From contig JAISRE010000122.1 of the NCBI GenBank assembly GCA_031273805.1, positions 1 through 35,671 on the forward strand: a stretch of 35,671 nucleotides of DNA, read 5' to 3'. This DNA comes from Synergistaceae bacterium (GTDB lineage: Bacteria; Synergistota; Synergistia; Synergistales; Synergistaceae). A program made the translations under genes and the position numbers. The notes beneath the pieces were generated by a model. It was not told the DNA's origin and searched no databases. It worked only from the letters and a program-made list of their open reading frames with translations. Shown one piece after another: positions 8,826-17,137 of the stretch. Each line of letters opens with the position of its first letter. The first letter of the stretch is position 1.

Positions 8826-9062
8826 TTATAGTTTGAAGGTTGATCCGATCAATGCGTTGAAGAACTGAGACTTGTTCTCGAAGTCATTGATCTTGATATC
8901 CTTGCAGTACTCCGCCAGGGTGATTTTCTTGTCGAAGTCCACCTGAATCTCCGCATTGCCTGCTTTTTCCAGCAATTCCTTTTTACTGATTGGAAATGAG
9001 ACTCCTGTTTTTGAGAAAGCGCGAATTATATTGTGACTGGACGCGAGATAAAATTTTTTCAT
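8826..9062 (-). CDS. Small unknown protein in the formamidase cluster (78 aa)
   Basis: I do not recognise this protein. It is 78 residues, lysine-rich and soluble, with no membrane segment or signal peptide. It starts behind a clear AAGGGGGT seven bases upstream and lies 42 bases after the formamidase in the same direction, so it is probably a real operon member. The segment ISKKELLEKAGNAEIQVDF is likely mixed helix and strand, and the end ENKSQFFNALIGS is helical. It may be a small accessory or metal-handling factor, but nothing in the sequence shows this. Confidence 0.6.
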   Translation of the reverse strand: MKKFYLASSHNIIRAFSKTGVSFPISKKELLEKAGNAEIQVDFDKKITLAEYCKDIKINDFENKSQFFNALIGSTFKL

Positions 9063-9104
9063 CTTACTACCCCCTTAATAAGTTATATAAACTTCTCTGT
9101 TGGA

Positions 9105-10016
9105 TTACTTTTTGTATGCGGTGTATTTATCCAGTGTGTCTCCCACACCCGCAAAGTCAGGGTGTGAAGCGCCGCGGTTCTTGTATGTCCAGGTGAAGTT
9201 GCTGGTAACTGCTTCCTTGCGAATGTGATCGACAATCTGAGGATAGATATCCGCCTTTATCATCCAGGGCAATCCCATAGGAGCTTCACAGATGATAGTG
9301 CCGTCAGGATTGAGAATCATGCTGCGTCCGAAATAGGAAAAACCTTCGTCAATGCCGACCGAGTTGGCGGTTACGACATAGACCTGATTGCAATAAGCTC
9401 CGGCCTTATTCGTTATCTCCCACGCGCGATCCCATGGAGCCATATAGTGAGAAACGCGAATTATGACATTTGCTCCGTTATTGGCCGCTTCACGCCAAAT
9501 TTCCGGATAATCTCCATCCGCGCATATAATAGTCGCCAGCTTCGAACCTTTGGGGCCATTTACCACCTTGCAATCCCAGCCTGGATGAGTGGCTTCCCCG
9601 GGGATCCACGGGTTCATCTTTACGTATTCGTGGATTATCTCGCCCTTGTCGTTGACGATGATCGCTGTGTTGCAGCCTTTCCTGCCCTGCACATTGCGCA
9701 CCAGGGGATTAAATACGCCGTACATGCTGAGCTCTTTGCATTTGTCCTTGAGCCTCTGAATCTCCGGACCGTCGAGATCGACCAGCACATCGTTCCAGAT
9801 CGGGCCGAATCCCTGCAAACCGCACTCCATGCTCACAAAGAGATCCACGCCTGGAAAACCGCACGCGGCCTTGTCCATCCAGTCGATAATCTGGTCGACG
9901 TTCTTATTGACGTCCTCCATAGTCTGGGCGCTGATTGGCGGAACCTGAATACATACCACGCTCATCGCTTCAACTTCAAACTTCCCGCTCATTGCATGTG
10001 TGCTGCCAATATTCAT
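9105..10016 (-). CDS. amiF: Formamidase / aliphatic amidase of the nitrilase family
   Basis: This 303-residue enzyme hydrolyses a short amide, most likely formamide, to the acid and ammonia. It belongs to the nitrilase superfamily branch that includes AmiE and AmiF. The catalytic residues are in place: E64 (SMECGLQG), K133 (YVKMNPWIPGE), E141 and C165 (ICADGDYPEIWR). K133 and C165 sit almost exactly where Helicobacter AmiF has K133 and C166. It is somewhat shorter than AmiF (334 residues). AAGGAGGG lies eight bases before the ATG. It is cytoplasmic and heads a cluster with a small-amide channel. Acetamidase or another amide is possible; the family motif does not fix the substrate. Confidence 0.85.
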   Translation of the reverse strand: MNIGSTHAMSGKFEVEAMSVVCIQVPPISAQTMEDVNKNVDQIIDWMDKAACGFPGVDLFVSMECGLQGFGPIWNDVLVDLDGPEIQRLKDKCKELSMYGVFNPLVRNVQGRKGCNTAIIVNDKGEIIHEYVKMNPWIPGEATHPGWDCKVVNGPKGSKLATIICADGDYPEIWREAANNGANVIIRVSHYMAPWDRAWEITNKAGAYCNQVYVVTANSVGIDEGFSYFGRSMILNPDGTIICEAPMGLPWMIKADIYPQIVDHIRKEAVTSNFTWTYKNRGASHPDFAGVGDTLDKYTAYKK

Positions 10017-10140
10017 GAAATAAACCCTCCTTGAAATTTATATTTTGTGGCATTTGGAGACACTATTGGATTTTTGAAAACATCACATCTGACCCACTCC
10101 TCCCTCTGTCTTAACCCATTCTAGTTCTGCTAAACACACA

Positions 10141-10185
10141 AAAAAGGGCCACCGCAACAGTTTTGACTGCTGCTTTGGCCCTTTT
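10141..10185 (-). terminator. Intrinsic terminator or attenuator in the amiF leader
   Basis: On the minus strand a GC-rich stem (GGGCCA with TGGCCC, then GCAGCAGT with ACTGTTGC, loop CAAA) is followed by six T's. It lies about 125 bases before the amiF start and after the amiF promoter, so it should stop transcription in the leader unless overridden. It can also end readthrough from the eut operon. Confidence 0.8.
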
Positions 10186-10192
10186 GCTCTCA

Positions 10193-10212
10193 GGAATACG
10201 CTATTGTATACC
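10193..10212 (-). promoter_or_regulatory. Leader hairpin next to the amiF attenuator, possible ANTAR target
   Basis: Minus-strand GGTATAC and GTATTCC pair around the hexaloop AATAGC with one mismatch, ending seven bases before the terminator stem. An almost identical hairpin precedes the terminator in front of eutA. ANTAR-type antiterminators bind such hexaloop hairpins. The loop has the expected A at position 1, but its G is at position 5 rather than 4. Confidence 0.5.
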
Positions 10213-10365
10213 CCAGAAATAGCTGTATTTTATAACGCTTAAAAGTTTCTGCATAGACAGGAACTCTAAGCCTGTTGCCTCTTGAGAACGCACACACTAA
10301 AACAAACTTCTATTACACCTAACATAATAACGACGTTAAATTGTCACTGCATTGAAACATTCATT

Positions 10366-10394
10366 ATTATAGCCTGAAGATGCAGTATGGACAA
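10366..10394 (-). promoter_or_regulatory. Promoter of the formamidase cluster
   Basis: Minus-strand TTGTCC (10389-10394) and a perfect TATAAT (10366-10371) are spaced by 17 bases. Transcription should begin near 10360, giving a leader of about 340 bases that contains the hairpin and terminator described separately. No coding sequence is apparent in 10017-10475. Confidence 0.65.
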
Positions 10395-10475
10395 GCCCTT
10401 GGGTCAAATTTCATCAAAAATACCTATCTTTACGTATGTGATTACTTTGAGAAATCGCACAAACACCGTCATCCG

Positions 10476-11024
10476 TTACAGTAACGCTTCAAACAATTCC
10501 GGAATAGGGTGTGGAATTACCACGCTGGAAACAAGCAGGCCATTTCCGCCCTCTGCGTTGACCCCACAGCGCACAGATTCTGTCACAGCCGCCACATCGC
10601 CTGTCAAGACAACGAATGATTTGCCCCCTATGCCGGTACCAAGCCGCACCTCTATCAAATCGACGTCAGCGCCCTTGACAGCGGCATCCGCAGCGTATAT
10701 CGCAGCCGTTATGCTGAAAAATTCCATGACTCCGATGGCATTCACGTCACTTGGCACGTCACTTGGCCCGATTGCGTTAATGACCTGGGGATTGATGCGA
10801 GGTATGACCACTGAATCGATCACAAAAGTATCGCCGATCCTCAATCCTTCGTCCAGCGAGGATGTTACAGCGGCGATATCTCCGGAAAACATTACGCTGT
10901 ACTTGCCCGGGCATGTGGGATAGGAGAATATCAAATCCACCTTCGCAGTCTTCAGAACAGCGTCCGCCGCCTCTATACCCTTTGCTATGCTGGAAAATTC
11001 AAGAAATCCAATTGAGTCAACCAT
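10476..11024 (-). CDS. pduT: Tandem-BMC shell protein with Fe-S site (PduT-like)
   Basis: This 182-residue protein has two BMC shell domains in tandem (about residues 4-88 and 95-180), so three copies build a pseudohexameric tile. The Cys in YPTCPGKY is residue 38, the same position as the Cys of Salmonella PduT that binds a 4Fe-4S cluster at the trimer axis. It is therefore likely to pass electrons through the shell. Its ATG overlaps the TAA of the pduS gene, and in Pdu systems PduS and PduT interact. It is the last gene of the ethanolamine operon. Confidence 0.88.
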   Translation of the reverse strand: MVDSIGFLEFSSIAKGIEAADAVLKTAKVDLIFSYPTCPGKYSVMFSGDIAAVTSSLDEGLRIGDTFVIDSVVIPRINPQVINAIGPSDVPSDVNAIGVMEFFSITAAIYAADAAVKGADVDLIEVRLGTGIGGKSFVVLTGDVAAVTESVRCGVNAEGGNGLLVSSVVIPHPIPELFEALL

Positions 11025-12385
11025 TAATTACAGCGCCTCCCATCGGATGAAATTGTCATCGAACCCGAGGCAATTTCGACTATCCCGTCTATGCTGGCGT
11101 GAATACAGCTTCCAAGTCTGCCCTGTGGCGAGGATGCTATCAACTGGCCTCTTTTTACCTCATCGCCCGGCCTCAGCAGTGGTTCACATGGAGCGCCGAT
11201 ATGCTGTGACATTGGCAGGATCACGCGTTTAGGACGCGCTTCGGCCAATCTGTCGATCCGTATATGCTGGAACCGATACACGCCTGTTCTGGCCGCTGCT
11301 CTGACGGTGGAAATTTTGCGCATATCCCTGAACGGATGCGGGGATCTCTGTCCGTCGCCCTTTTTATAGCGTATGCCGGCTTCGGCCAACATTTTACGCA
11401 GCGCGGCATTGACGCGGCGAGGCTGCAGGTCCATCGGGCAAGCTATCAATTCGCATATGCCGCACTCACAACATAACGCGGCGCTTCGAACGATGGCGTC
11501 ATTCATCGGAAGCGCCTGTAAGTCTCCGCACAGGGCAAGACTGCGCATGATTTTATGCGGCTCCAGCGGATGACCCAGCAGATTGCGCGGACACAACTGG
11601 CTGCACTGACTGCACCGAATACATGACGCTCGTGCGCGTACCGCCATCTGTTCGCGGCTCATTCGCTGAATGTTGGCCAATCTGCTCTTTTGAGGAAGCA
11701 CGATCATGCCCGACATCGTCTTGGTGACGACCATCGACGGAAATTCTTCCTTTGAGATAATCCTGCCCATCATCGGTCCGCCCAATAAGACACAGTAATC
11801 ATCTATAGAGGCGCCTCCGGCCAACGACAGGCAGCTCTCCAGAGGGGCGCCTATCGGAGCGTCTGCAATTGTCGGAGTCTCCACCTCTCCGCTAACCGTT
11901 AAATACTTATGTATCAAGGGCCTGTCCGATATGGCGTCGTAAACTGCCAGCATAGTGGCGACGTTGGACACGACGCATCCTACGTCCAGAGGTATGCCGG
12001 CCGGCGGGACAACTCGCCCCGTCACCTCGTAAACGATAGTTTGCTCATCCCCGGCCGGATAAAAACTCCTCAGAAAATGGAGAGATACGCGGGATTTCGC
12101 GGCGTCTGCAGCGCTGCGTAAAGCGTGTATTTCCTCGGAGTAACTCTCTTTCAAAGCTATTATGCAGTGAACTGCCCCTATCTCGTCTCCCGTGCGCTCG
12201 ATCGCCGATATTATCTTATCTGCGAAATGACGCATGATATAGCGGTCAGTCCTGAGCAGAGGCTCGCATTCGACGCCGTTTACGATAAAATATTCAACTC
12301 CGCTCATGAGCTTGGCGTGCGTTGGAAAACCCGCCCCGCCACAGCCAACGACGCCAGATCTCTCGATGGCCTCAAGAATATTCAC
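11024..12385 (-). CDS. pduS: PduS-like flavin/Fe-S cobalamin reductase (RnfC-like)
   Basis: This 453-residue protein resembles PduS, the RnfC-like flavoprotein that reduces cobalamin for adenosylation and reactivation and may move electrons across the shell with PduT. The glycine-rich flavin/NAD region VGCGGAGFPTHAKL is near the N terminus. Two Fe-S motifs follow in the middle (CIRCSQCSQLCP and CCECGICELIACP). The C terminus has an SLBB/biotinyl-like portion with GDEVKRGQLIA. It starts at a GTG overlapping the eutN stop (GTGA). In this locus it would serve EutBC's adenosylcobalamin. Confidence 0.88.
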   Translation of the reverse strand: MNILEAIERSGVVGCGGAGFPTHAKLMSGVEYFIVNGVECEPLLRTDRYIMRHFADKIISAIERTGDEIGAVHCIIALKESYSEEIHALRSAADAAKSRVSLHFLRSFYPAGDEQTIVYEVTGRVVPPAGIPLDVGCVVSNVATMLAVYDAISDRPLIHKYLTVSGEVETPTIADAPIGAPLESCLSLAGGASIDDYCVLLGGPMMGRIISKEEFPSMVVTKTMSGMIVLPQKSRLANIQRMSREQMAVRARASCIRCSQCSQLCPRNLLGHPLEPHKIMRSLALCGDLQALPMNDAIVRSAALCCECGICELIACPMDLQPRRVNAALRKMLAEAGIRYKKGDGQRSPHPFRDMRKISTVRAAARTGVYRFQHIRIDRLAEARPKRVILPMSQHIGAPCEPLLRPGDEVKRGQLIASSPQGRLGSCIHASIDGIVEIASGSMTISSDGRRCN

Positions 12386-12669
12386 TTGACACTACCCTCT
12401 TCCCGTTCGACCTCAAGCGTATCTATAATTCCCACTATAGCGCAGTCAACGGGGACATTTTCTCCCCCGGCGGCGATACGCGCCGTACTCCCATTTACCA
12501 CCAGCACATGCTCGCCGACCCCAGCGCCTACTACATCAGCGGCGACAAACGAAGTTCCTGTAAGGTCGTTATCTTTCCCAATTTCACTAACTACCATCAG
12601 TTTAAGACCAACGAGAGAATCCTCTTTTTTTGTGGCCCATACGTGTCCGACAACTTTGCAGATTATCAT
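12382..12669 (-). CDS. eutN: Pentameric vertex shell protein EutN/CcmL
   Basis: This is a 95-residue EutN/CcmL/PduN-family protein that forms the pentamer capping the vertices of the microcompartment. It opens with the usual MIICKVVGHVWATKK and has the family's DVVGAGVGEHVLVVNGSTAR and VDCAIVGIID. A GGGGGATGCGGG tract lies directly before the start. The gene overlaps pduS by four bases. Confidence 0.92.
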   Translation of the reverse strand: MIICKVVGHVWATKKEDSLVGLKLMVVSEIGKDNDLTGTSFVAADVVGAGVGEHVLVVNGSTARIAAGGENVPVDCAIVGIIDTLEVEREEGSVK

Positions 12670-12683
12670 CCCGCATCCCCCTG

Positions 12684-13541
12684 TCAGATTCGCGTAACTG
12701 ACTTTTTAGCGGCGTAAAAGACATCTTTCGCCGAAGGGGTCAAAATAGTTCTGATCCCAACCTTAACGACGCTTCCCGCGCAGGAGGCGACTATATCGCG
12801 AGCCATTGACTCCGTTATCAATGACTCATCGCGGCAGCCCGTTGTAACTTCGGGTTGCGGGGCCGGCGACTCGCGTCGGCAATCACCGGCGATATTATCC
12901 CCGCACAGAATATAGGCTTGACTATCGGACTCCAACATGCAAGCGTTGGCTTCATCGAAGTCTATGTGTACAGCCGGTGAAAAAGTATCGCGCACTCTCA
13001 CTATGACGTCGCCTAAAACTACAGGACGACGGCTTTTTACCGCTATACGAGCGTGCGACCCGTCACTGAGACCGCAGGCGAGTGCATCCTGAGGTCTCAG
13101 ATGCGCATGCGCTTTTGCGATTATCACGCTTCCTTTTGCGTCAATCATGCCATTATCGCCAACTATGAAAACGTCACAGGCGCCGCTTAAATCTCCTGAT
13201 ATGTTCAGGGGCGGGTCGAGCCCCAATACACGGCTGTCAGTCCGTGAAAGTTCAACTTGCACCACTTCGCGCGGAGGCCCCAAGACAGCTACATTTGATA
13301 TCTCTCCTCCTGCGGTGACCAGTTTAACTCTCTGTTTCGCCAGAAATTCGCCTGGCTGAGAGAGATCACGCGCTTTCTGCAGTACCGCTCCTTTTCCGAA
13401 AAGGAGAGATACCGCATCGGCGTTTAGATGCACATGACGCGCTGACGCCTCTATCTTTATAGGCATTTCTGCCTGTGCAGCAACCGCCTCCATACGCTTT
13501 AAAACCTGATAGACAATCTCTTCGATCTCAGTGGCTTTCAC
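12684..13541 (-). CDS. eutD: PduL-type phosphotransacetylase with a C-terminal extension
   Basis: This enzyme converts acetyl-CoA and phosphate to acetyl phosphate and belongs to the PduL family rather than the Pta family. Zinc-site motifs SARHVHL and HAHLRPQDA are intact, as are LGPPREVVQVELSRTD and VHIDFDEANA. The N-terminal helix EIEEIVYQVLKRM looks like an encapsulation peptide. At 285 residues it is longer than typical PduL (about 210). The extra C-terminal 65 residues contain ILTPSAKDVF, a motif usually found at the N terminus of EutT/EutQ-like proteins. I chose a GTG start at 13541 because GGGAGGTGA, overlapping the eutT stop, sits just upstream. Confidence 0.87.
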   Translation of the reverse strand: MKATEIEEIVYQVLKRMEAVAAQAEMPIKIEASARHVHLNADAVSLLFGKGAVLQKARDLSQPGEFLAKQRVKLVTAGGEISNVAVLGPPREVVQVELSRTDSRVLGLDPPLNISGDLSGACDVFIVGDNGMIDAKGSVIIAKAHAHLRPQDALACGLSDGSHARIAVKSRRPVVLGDVIVRVRDTFSPAVHIDFDEANACMLESDSQAYILCGDNIAGDCRRESPAPQPEVTTGCRDESLITESMARDIVASCAGSVVKVGIRTILTPSAKDVFYAAKKSVTRI

Positions 13542-13545
13542 TCTC

Positions 13546-14277
13546 TCACCTCCCATACTGTCCTGCCAGCAAACGACAAAATAAAATATACACGGCACTG
13601 CTCAAGCGATTCAGAGCGAGTAGAATATCCTCACTCTCGCCTGTCGGGAAAGTATTCTCCGCCGTTATTTCGACCTCTCTCACACGGGTCCTCAGGAGAT
13701 TTAGAACCGAGGCAAAACGTCCCATGCTATAGTCAGGTATGGGATGTGGAAACCCGAAATACTCCTTCACGTGATGCGAAACATACCGTAATTCATCCGA
13801 GTTATATCCCAACAGAGTTAACGGCTTTAAAGCGCGTCCTGTAACCTCCGCTCCCAATATCTCCCTTGTAAGTACAAGTATCTCTCCAAGATCCTCCGTC
13901 AACTCTGATCTGCCATCCGCGTCGGCTTCAACTTGGGCCGCTATAATCTCGCCCTGCAGGGTATCGAGCTTTCCCCTGAGGGCAATACGCGGATGAGTCT
14001 TTGGCGCCAGTTGATTGGCGAACAGATGAGTCATTCTCTCAGGTTTTTTTTCGAGCCCTTCTCCGCTTTGCGCATCTATATATGTTTTACTCCCCTTATC
14101 AGGAATAGGCGTTTGAGGCATACCCTCCCCGCCATCACGGAACACCAGCTCTATACCTCTGTCACGCAGATATTCACGCGCCAGAGGCGTGACAAAAGTA
14201 CCGGTCTCCACACAATATTGCGATGCATGTCCGTTCATCAGAGTCGCTCGCAATATGCTCTCGTTCAGTATATTCAT
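13546..14277 (-). CDS. eutT: Ethanolamine corrinoid adenosyltransferase EutT
   Basis: This 243-residue protein resembles EutT, which makes adenosylcobalamin from ATP for EutBC. The N-terminal domain carries the family motif TPLAREYLRDRGIEL (about residues 30-44). The transferase part begins at MTHLFANQLAPKTHPRIALRGKLDTL, visible as MTHLFAN and HPRIALRGKLD. The Cys-rich metal motif of enterobacterial EutT is not seen, so it is closer to the form found in anaerobes. GGGGTGG precedes the start. It lies between the tandem shell genes and eutD with short gaps. Confidence 0.82.
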   Translation of the reverse strand: MNILNESILRATLMNGHASQYCVETGTFVTPLAREYLRDRGIELVFRDGGEGMPQTPIPDKGSKTYIDAQSGEGLEKKPERMTHLFANQLAPKTHPRIALRGKLDTLQGEIIAAQVEADADGRSELTEDLGEILVLTREILGAEVTGRALKPLTLLGYNSDELRYVSHHVKEYFGFPHPIPDYSMGRFASVLNLLRTRVREVEITAENTFPTGESEDILLALNRLSSAVYILFCRLLAGQYGR

Positions 14278-14300
14278 CTGAACACCACCCCGCTCGTTAT

Positions 14301-14597
14301 TTACTTGTCACTTGTATCGAGCTGCGGCAGTATCAACTCCACTTCGCTGTGAGGCCTTGGGATAACATGCACCGATACGAGCTCCCCAACACGTCCGGCA
14401 GCGGCGGCGCCCGCGTCGGTTGCGGCTTTGACCGCTCCGACGTCCCCGCGCACCATGACGGTGACAAGACCTCCGCCGACGTGCACCTTGCCGATCAGGC
14501 TGACATTGGCCGCCTTCACCATCGCGTCCGCGGCTTCAATGGAACCCACCAAACCCTTTGTCTCCACCATGCCAAGCGCCTGTAACTCTTTAGCCAT
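14301..14597 (-). CDS. eutM: Hexameric BMC shell protein EutM, copy 1
   Basis: This 98-residue single-domain BMC protein is of the EutM/PduA type and forms the flat hexagonal tiles of the shell. [19 protein letters not shown] and the pore-side [20 protein letters not shown] are typical. It is nearly identical to the neighbouring copy at 14626-14916, differing mainly in residues 2-4, one Val/Ile and the C-terminal tail (QLDTSDK against TLGNH). AAAGGAGGAG precedes the start. Confidence 0.95.
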   Translation of the reverse strand: MAKELQALGMVETKGLVGSIEAADAMVKAANVSLIGKVHVGGGLVTVMVRGDVGAVKAATDAGAAAAGRVGELVSVHVIPRPHSEVELILPQLDTSDK

Positions 14598-14625
14598 TGA
14601 TATCTCCTCCTTTAAGGTTATTTAA

Positions 14626-14916
14626 TCAGTGGTTCCCTAATGTGGGCAGTATCAACTCCACCTCACTGTGGGGCCTTGGAATAACGTGTACAGATACAAG
14701 TTCTCCGATTCGTCCGGCAGCGGCGGCGCCTGCGTCAGTCGCCGCCTTGACCGCTCCGACGTCCCCGCGCACCATGACGGTGACGAGACCTCCGCCGACG
14801 TGCACCTTGCCGATCAGGCTGACATTGGCCGCCTTCACCATCGCGTCCGCGGCTTCGATGGAACCCACCAAACCCTTTGTCTCCACCATTCCCAGTGCCT
14901 GTAATGTTTCTGACAT
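14626..14916 (-). CDS. eutM: Hexameric BMC shell protein EutM, copy 2
   Basis: This 96-residue EutM-type shell protein is a tandem paralogue of the gene just downstream. The coding DNA matches the other copy at 141 of 143 positions over 14747-14889 against 14428-14570. The 3' portions are more diverged, which points to a recent duplication or gene conversion. The two may form mixed hexamers. TAGGAGGAAG precedes the start. Confidence 0.95.
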   Translation of the reverse strand: MSETLQALGMVETKGLVGSIEAADAMVKAANVSLIGKVHVGGGLVTVMVRGDVGAVKAATDAGAAAAGRIGELVSVHVIPRPHSEVELILPTLGNH

Positions 14917-14944
14917 TTTTCTTCCTCCTAAAAATTAGAATTTT

Positions 14945-16468
14945 TTATTTGCCGCTGCTTCCAAAACGGCTGAGCACCGCTCTGGTTATCGCCTCGATGT
15001 CCTCCCGTGTGAATTGCACGTCTCGAGCCGTCGTCTCAGCAGGGCGTGCATCACCTGCCGAAGACATTGCAATGCCGTGATGAGCGGGAGTCGGATTTGT
15101 ATCGCGAAGTGATTCGAGCTCCCTTGCGTTCCACGCCACTCGCCGTATATTGATGAGGTGCAGCGGCGTGACATTGTCCGAGGTAGCGCTGCCTCCTATG
15201 GAACCACAGCCCAGAGTAAGCGCTGGAGCCAGGTTAGTGGTCGCCCCAACCCCGCCCAATGAAGCGGCTGTGTTGACCAGCAGCCTTGAAACCGGTTTTT
15301 GCATGGCAAATTCGTTGATTATTGATTTGTTCTCGGAATGAATGGTCATTGTATGTCCGGCGCCCTCGTTCATCAGGATCTCGATGCTGCGGGCACAGGC
15401 CTCACGCCAGTTTTCCTCGACATAAAAGCCCAAAACAGGACACAGCTTTTCGCGGGAATAAGGGTTTTCCATGGAGACCTCGGTTTGGCGCGACAGCAGA
15501 ACTCTGATCTCCGGCGACAGATCGATTCCCGCCATTCGCGCGATAACTGCCGCTGATTTTCCAACTACCTTCGGGTTCATGCTGCCATTGGAGCGCAGTA
15601 ACACTGCGGCTAAGCGAATTGACTCCTGCTCGTTCAAAAAATATGCTCCCTGACGCGTGAACTCATCCGACACTTTTTGTTCTATGCAGCACTCTGTAAT
15701 GACGGACTGTTCACTGGCGCAGATCGTTCCGTTATCGAACGTCTTGCTCTCGATGATGTGTCGCACCGCCGAGGGTATATCCGCAGTTTTCTCGATATAT
15801 GCGGGCCCGTTTCCAGGACCTACCCCAAGCGCTGGATTCCCGGAGGAATACGCGGCCCGGACCATTGCCTCTCCGCCGGTCGCCAATATCATGCCGATGC
15901 CGCGATGCCGCAGCAGCTCGTTTGTAGCCTCGATGGAGAGAGTTTCGACGCATCCGATCAACCCGTCGGGAGCGCCGTTTTTTTGTGCCGTATCAGCTAT
16001 CAGTTTGACGGTGGCCTCGATGCATCTTCTTGCTCCGGGATGCGGGCTGAAAATAATCGCGTTACCGGCTTTCAGGGATATCAGAGACTTATACATAACG
16101 GTGGATGTTGGGTTGGTCGATGGGATCAATGCCGCGACAACGCCCACACCCACCCCTATTTCCGTGATTCCGGAAACATCGTCCTGATTCAGCGCTCCGA
16201 CCGTTTTCATATTTCTGATGTACTCCCAGGTCATCTTGCTGCCCAGGAGATTTTTCAGCGTTTTATCCTGCCATACGCCGAAACCCGTCTCTTCAACCGC
16301 CATTTTGGCAAGAGGCTCGGCATGTGCCGCGCACTCTAAAGCAATAGCCTCGACTAATCCGTCTACCTGAGCCTGATTGTATCCGGCAAACTTCTTTTGG
16401 GCCTCGCTCGCCCTCGCCACAAGGTTGCGAACTTCCTGGATGGAACACAGATCTCTGTCGAAATTCAT
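14945..16468 (-). CDS. eutE: CoA-acylating acetaldehyde dehydrogenase EutE
   Basis: This enzyme oxidises acetaldehyde with CoA and NAD+ to acetyl-CoA inside the microcompartment. It is a 507-residue aldehyde dehydrogenase of the EutE/PduP group. The catalytic Cys is C250 in NGTICASEQS, and the CoA/NAD region IPSTNPTSTVMYK is at about residues 115-127. A proline/alanine-rich linker then leads to a short C-terminal helix (FTREDIEAITRAVLSRFG), which looks like an encapsulation peptide. The start at 16468 is chosen because AAAGGAGAT lies about nine bases upstream; that site sits in the last codons of eutL, so translation is probably coupled. A longer upstream reading frame has no such site. Confidence 0.93.
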   Translation of the reverse strand: MNFDRDLCSIQEVRNLVARASEAQKKFAGYNQAQVDGLVEAIALECAAHAEPLAKMAVEETGFGVWQDKTLKNLLGSKMTWEYIRNMKTVGALNQDDVSGITEIGVGVGVVAALIPSTNPTSTVMYKSLISLKAGNAIIFSPHPGARRCIEATVKLIADTAQKNGAPDGLIGCVETLSIEATNELLRHRGIGMILATGGEAMVRAAYSSGNPALGVGPGNGPAYIEKTADIPSAVRHIIESKTFDNGTICASEQSVITECCIEQKVSDEFTRQGAYFLNEQESIRLAAVLLRSNGSMNPKVVGKSAAVIARMAGIDLSPEIRVLLSRQTEVSMENPYSREKLCPVLGFYVEENWREACARSIEILMNEGAGHTMTIHSENKSIINEFAMQKPVSRLLVNTAASLGGVGATTNLAPALTLGCGSIGGSATSDNVTPLHLINIRRVAWNARELESLRDTNPTPAHHGIAMSSAGDARPAETTARDVQFTREDIEAITRAVLSRFGSSGK

Positions 16469-16473
16469 GTGAT

Positions 16474-17136
16474 TTATCTCCTTTGAAAACTTAATGGGGC
16501 TTCCGCTATATCGCAAACCATCTGGGCAAAAGCGTCACACGCCGCGCTGCATGAGGGCTGGTCGCCGCAGAGCAATCCTCCCGCAAAGTTGGTCTCCGTC
16601 GGCGGGCCATAAAAGAGTTTCATTTCAACCTGAGACGCCTTGAGCGCCGCGTCAAGCCCGAGAATAGCCTCCAACGGCGGGGCAATCAGATAGGCGAGAG
16701 CGTTTCCCTCCGGTATTTTTGCCTGCTTTGACAAATAAGAGCCGGTGCGCGAGATGCAGTGAGCGAAGTAGACGATCGAGTCATCCGCGTTAGCGCTGTA
16801 GAAACTGGCCGCATTCTCCGCAAAGTCAATGGCCGCCTCCAAGCCGCTGCAAACATCCTCCGGATCGACGCCGGACAGTATGCCGAGAAACTCACCCGCC
16901 AGCGCGGTGCTGGAATTAGTCGAGCCGGCATACATGCTCTTCGCGTAGACGACCTGCACCCTTGCCTTTTTGGTGGCGTCATCGAGCGCCGCGTACGAAA
17001 CGTCGTCACAATCGGTCGTGATTATGCCGAGACTGCGGTGAGCGCTATGCGCTTTCAGCGCCTTGAGCAAGGCCTTATCAGCATTTGGAATTATTTTGAC
17101 GCTCAACACCTTCGTCTTAAGCGCGTCACCCCTCAT
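16474..17136 (-). CDS. eutL: Tandem-BMC shell protein EutL
   Basis: This 220-residue protein has two circularly permuted BMC domains, as in EutL, which trimerises into tiles with a gated central pore. Typical stretches are KIIPNADKALLKAL near the N terminus, the central AGEFLGILSGVDPEDV and PPLEAILGLDAALKAS in the second domain. It lies between eutC and eutE with almost no spacing. AAAGGAGGG precedes the ATG. Confidence 0.93.
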   Translation of the reverse strand: MRGDALKTKVLSVKIIPNADKALLKALKAHSAHRSLGIITTDCDDVSYAALDDATKKARVQVVYAKSMYAGSTNSSTALAGEFLGILSGVDPEDVCSGLEAAIDFAENAASFYSANADDSIVYFAHCISRTGSYLSKQAKIPEGNALAYLIAPPLEAILGLDAALKASQVEMKLFYGPPTETNFAGGLLCGDQPSCSAACDAFAQMVCDIAEAPLSFQRR

Positions 17137-17137
17137 C

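Noticed and set aside
16469-16516. Upstream extension of eutE
   Set aside because: The longer frame overlaps the eutL end and has no ribosome site, whereas AAAGGAGAT fits the ATG at 16468.
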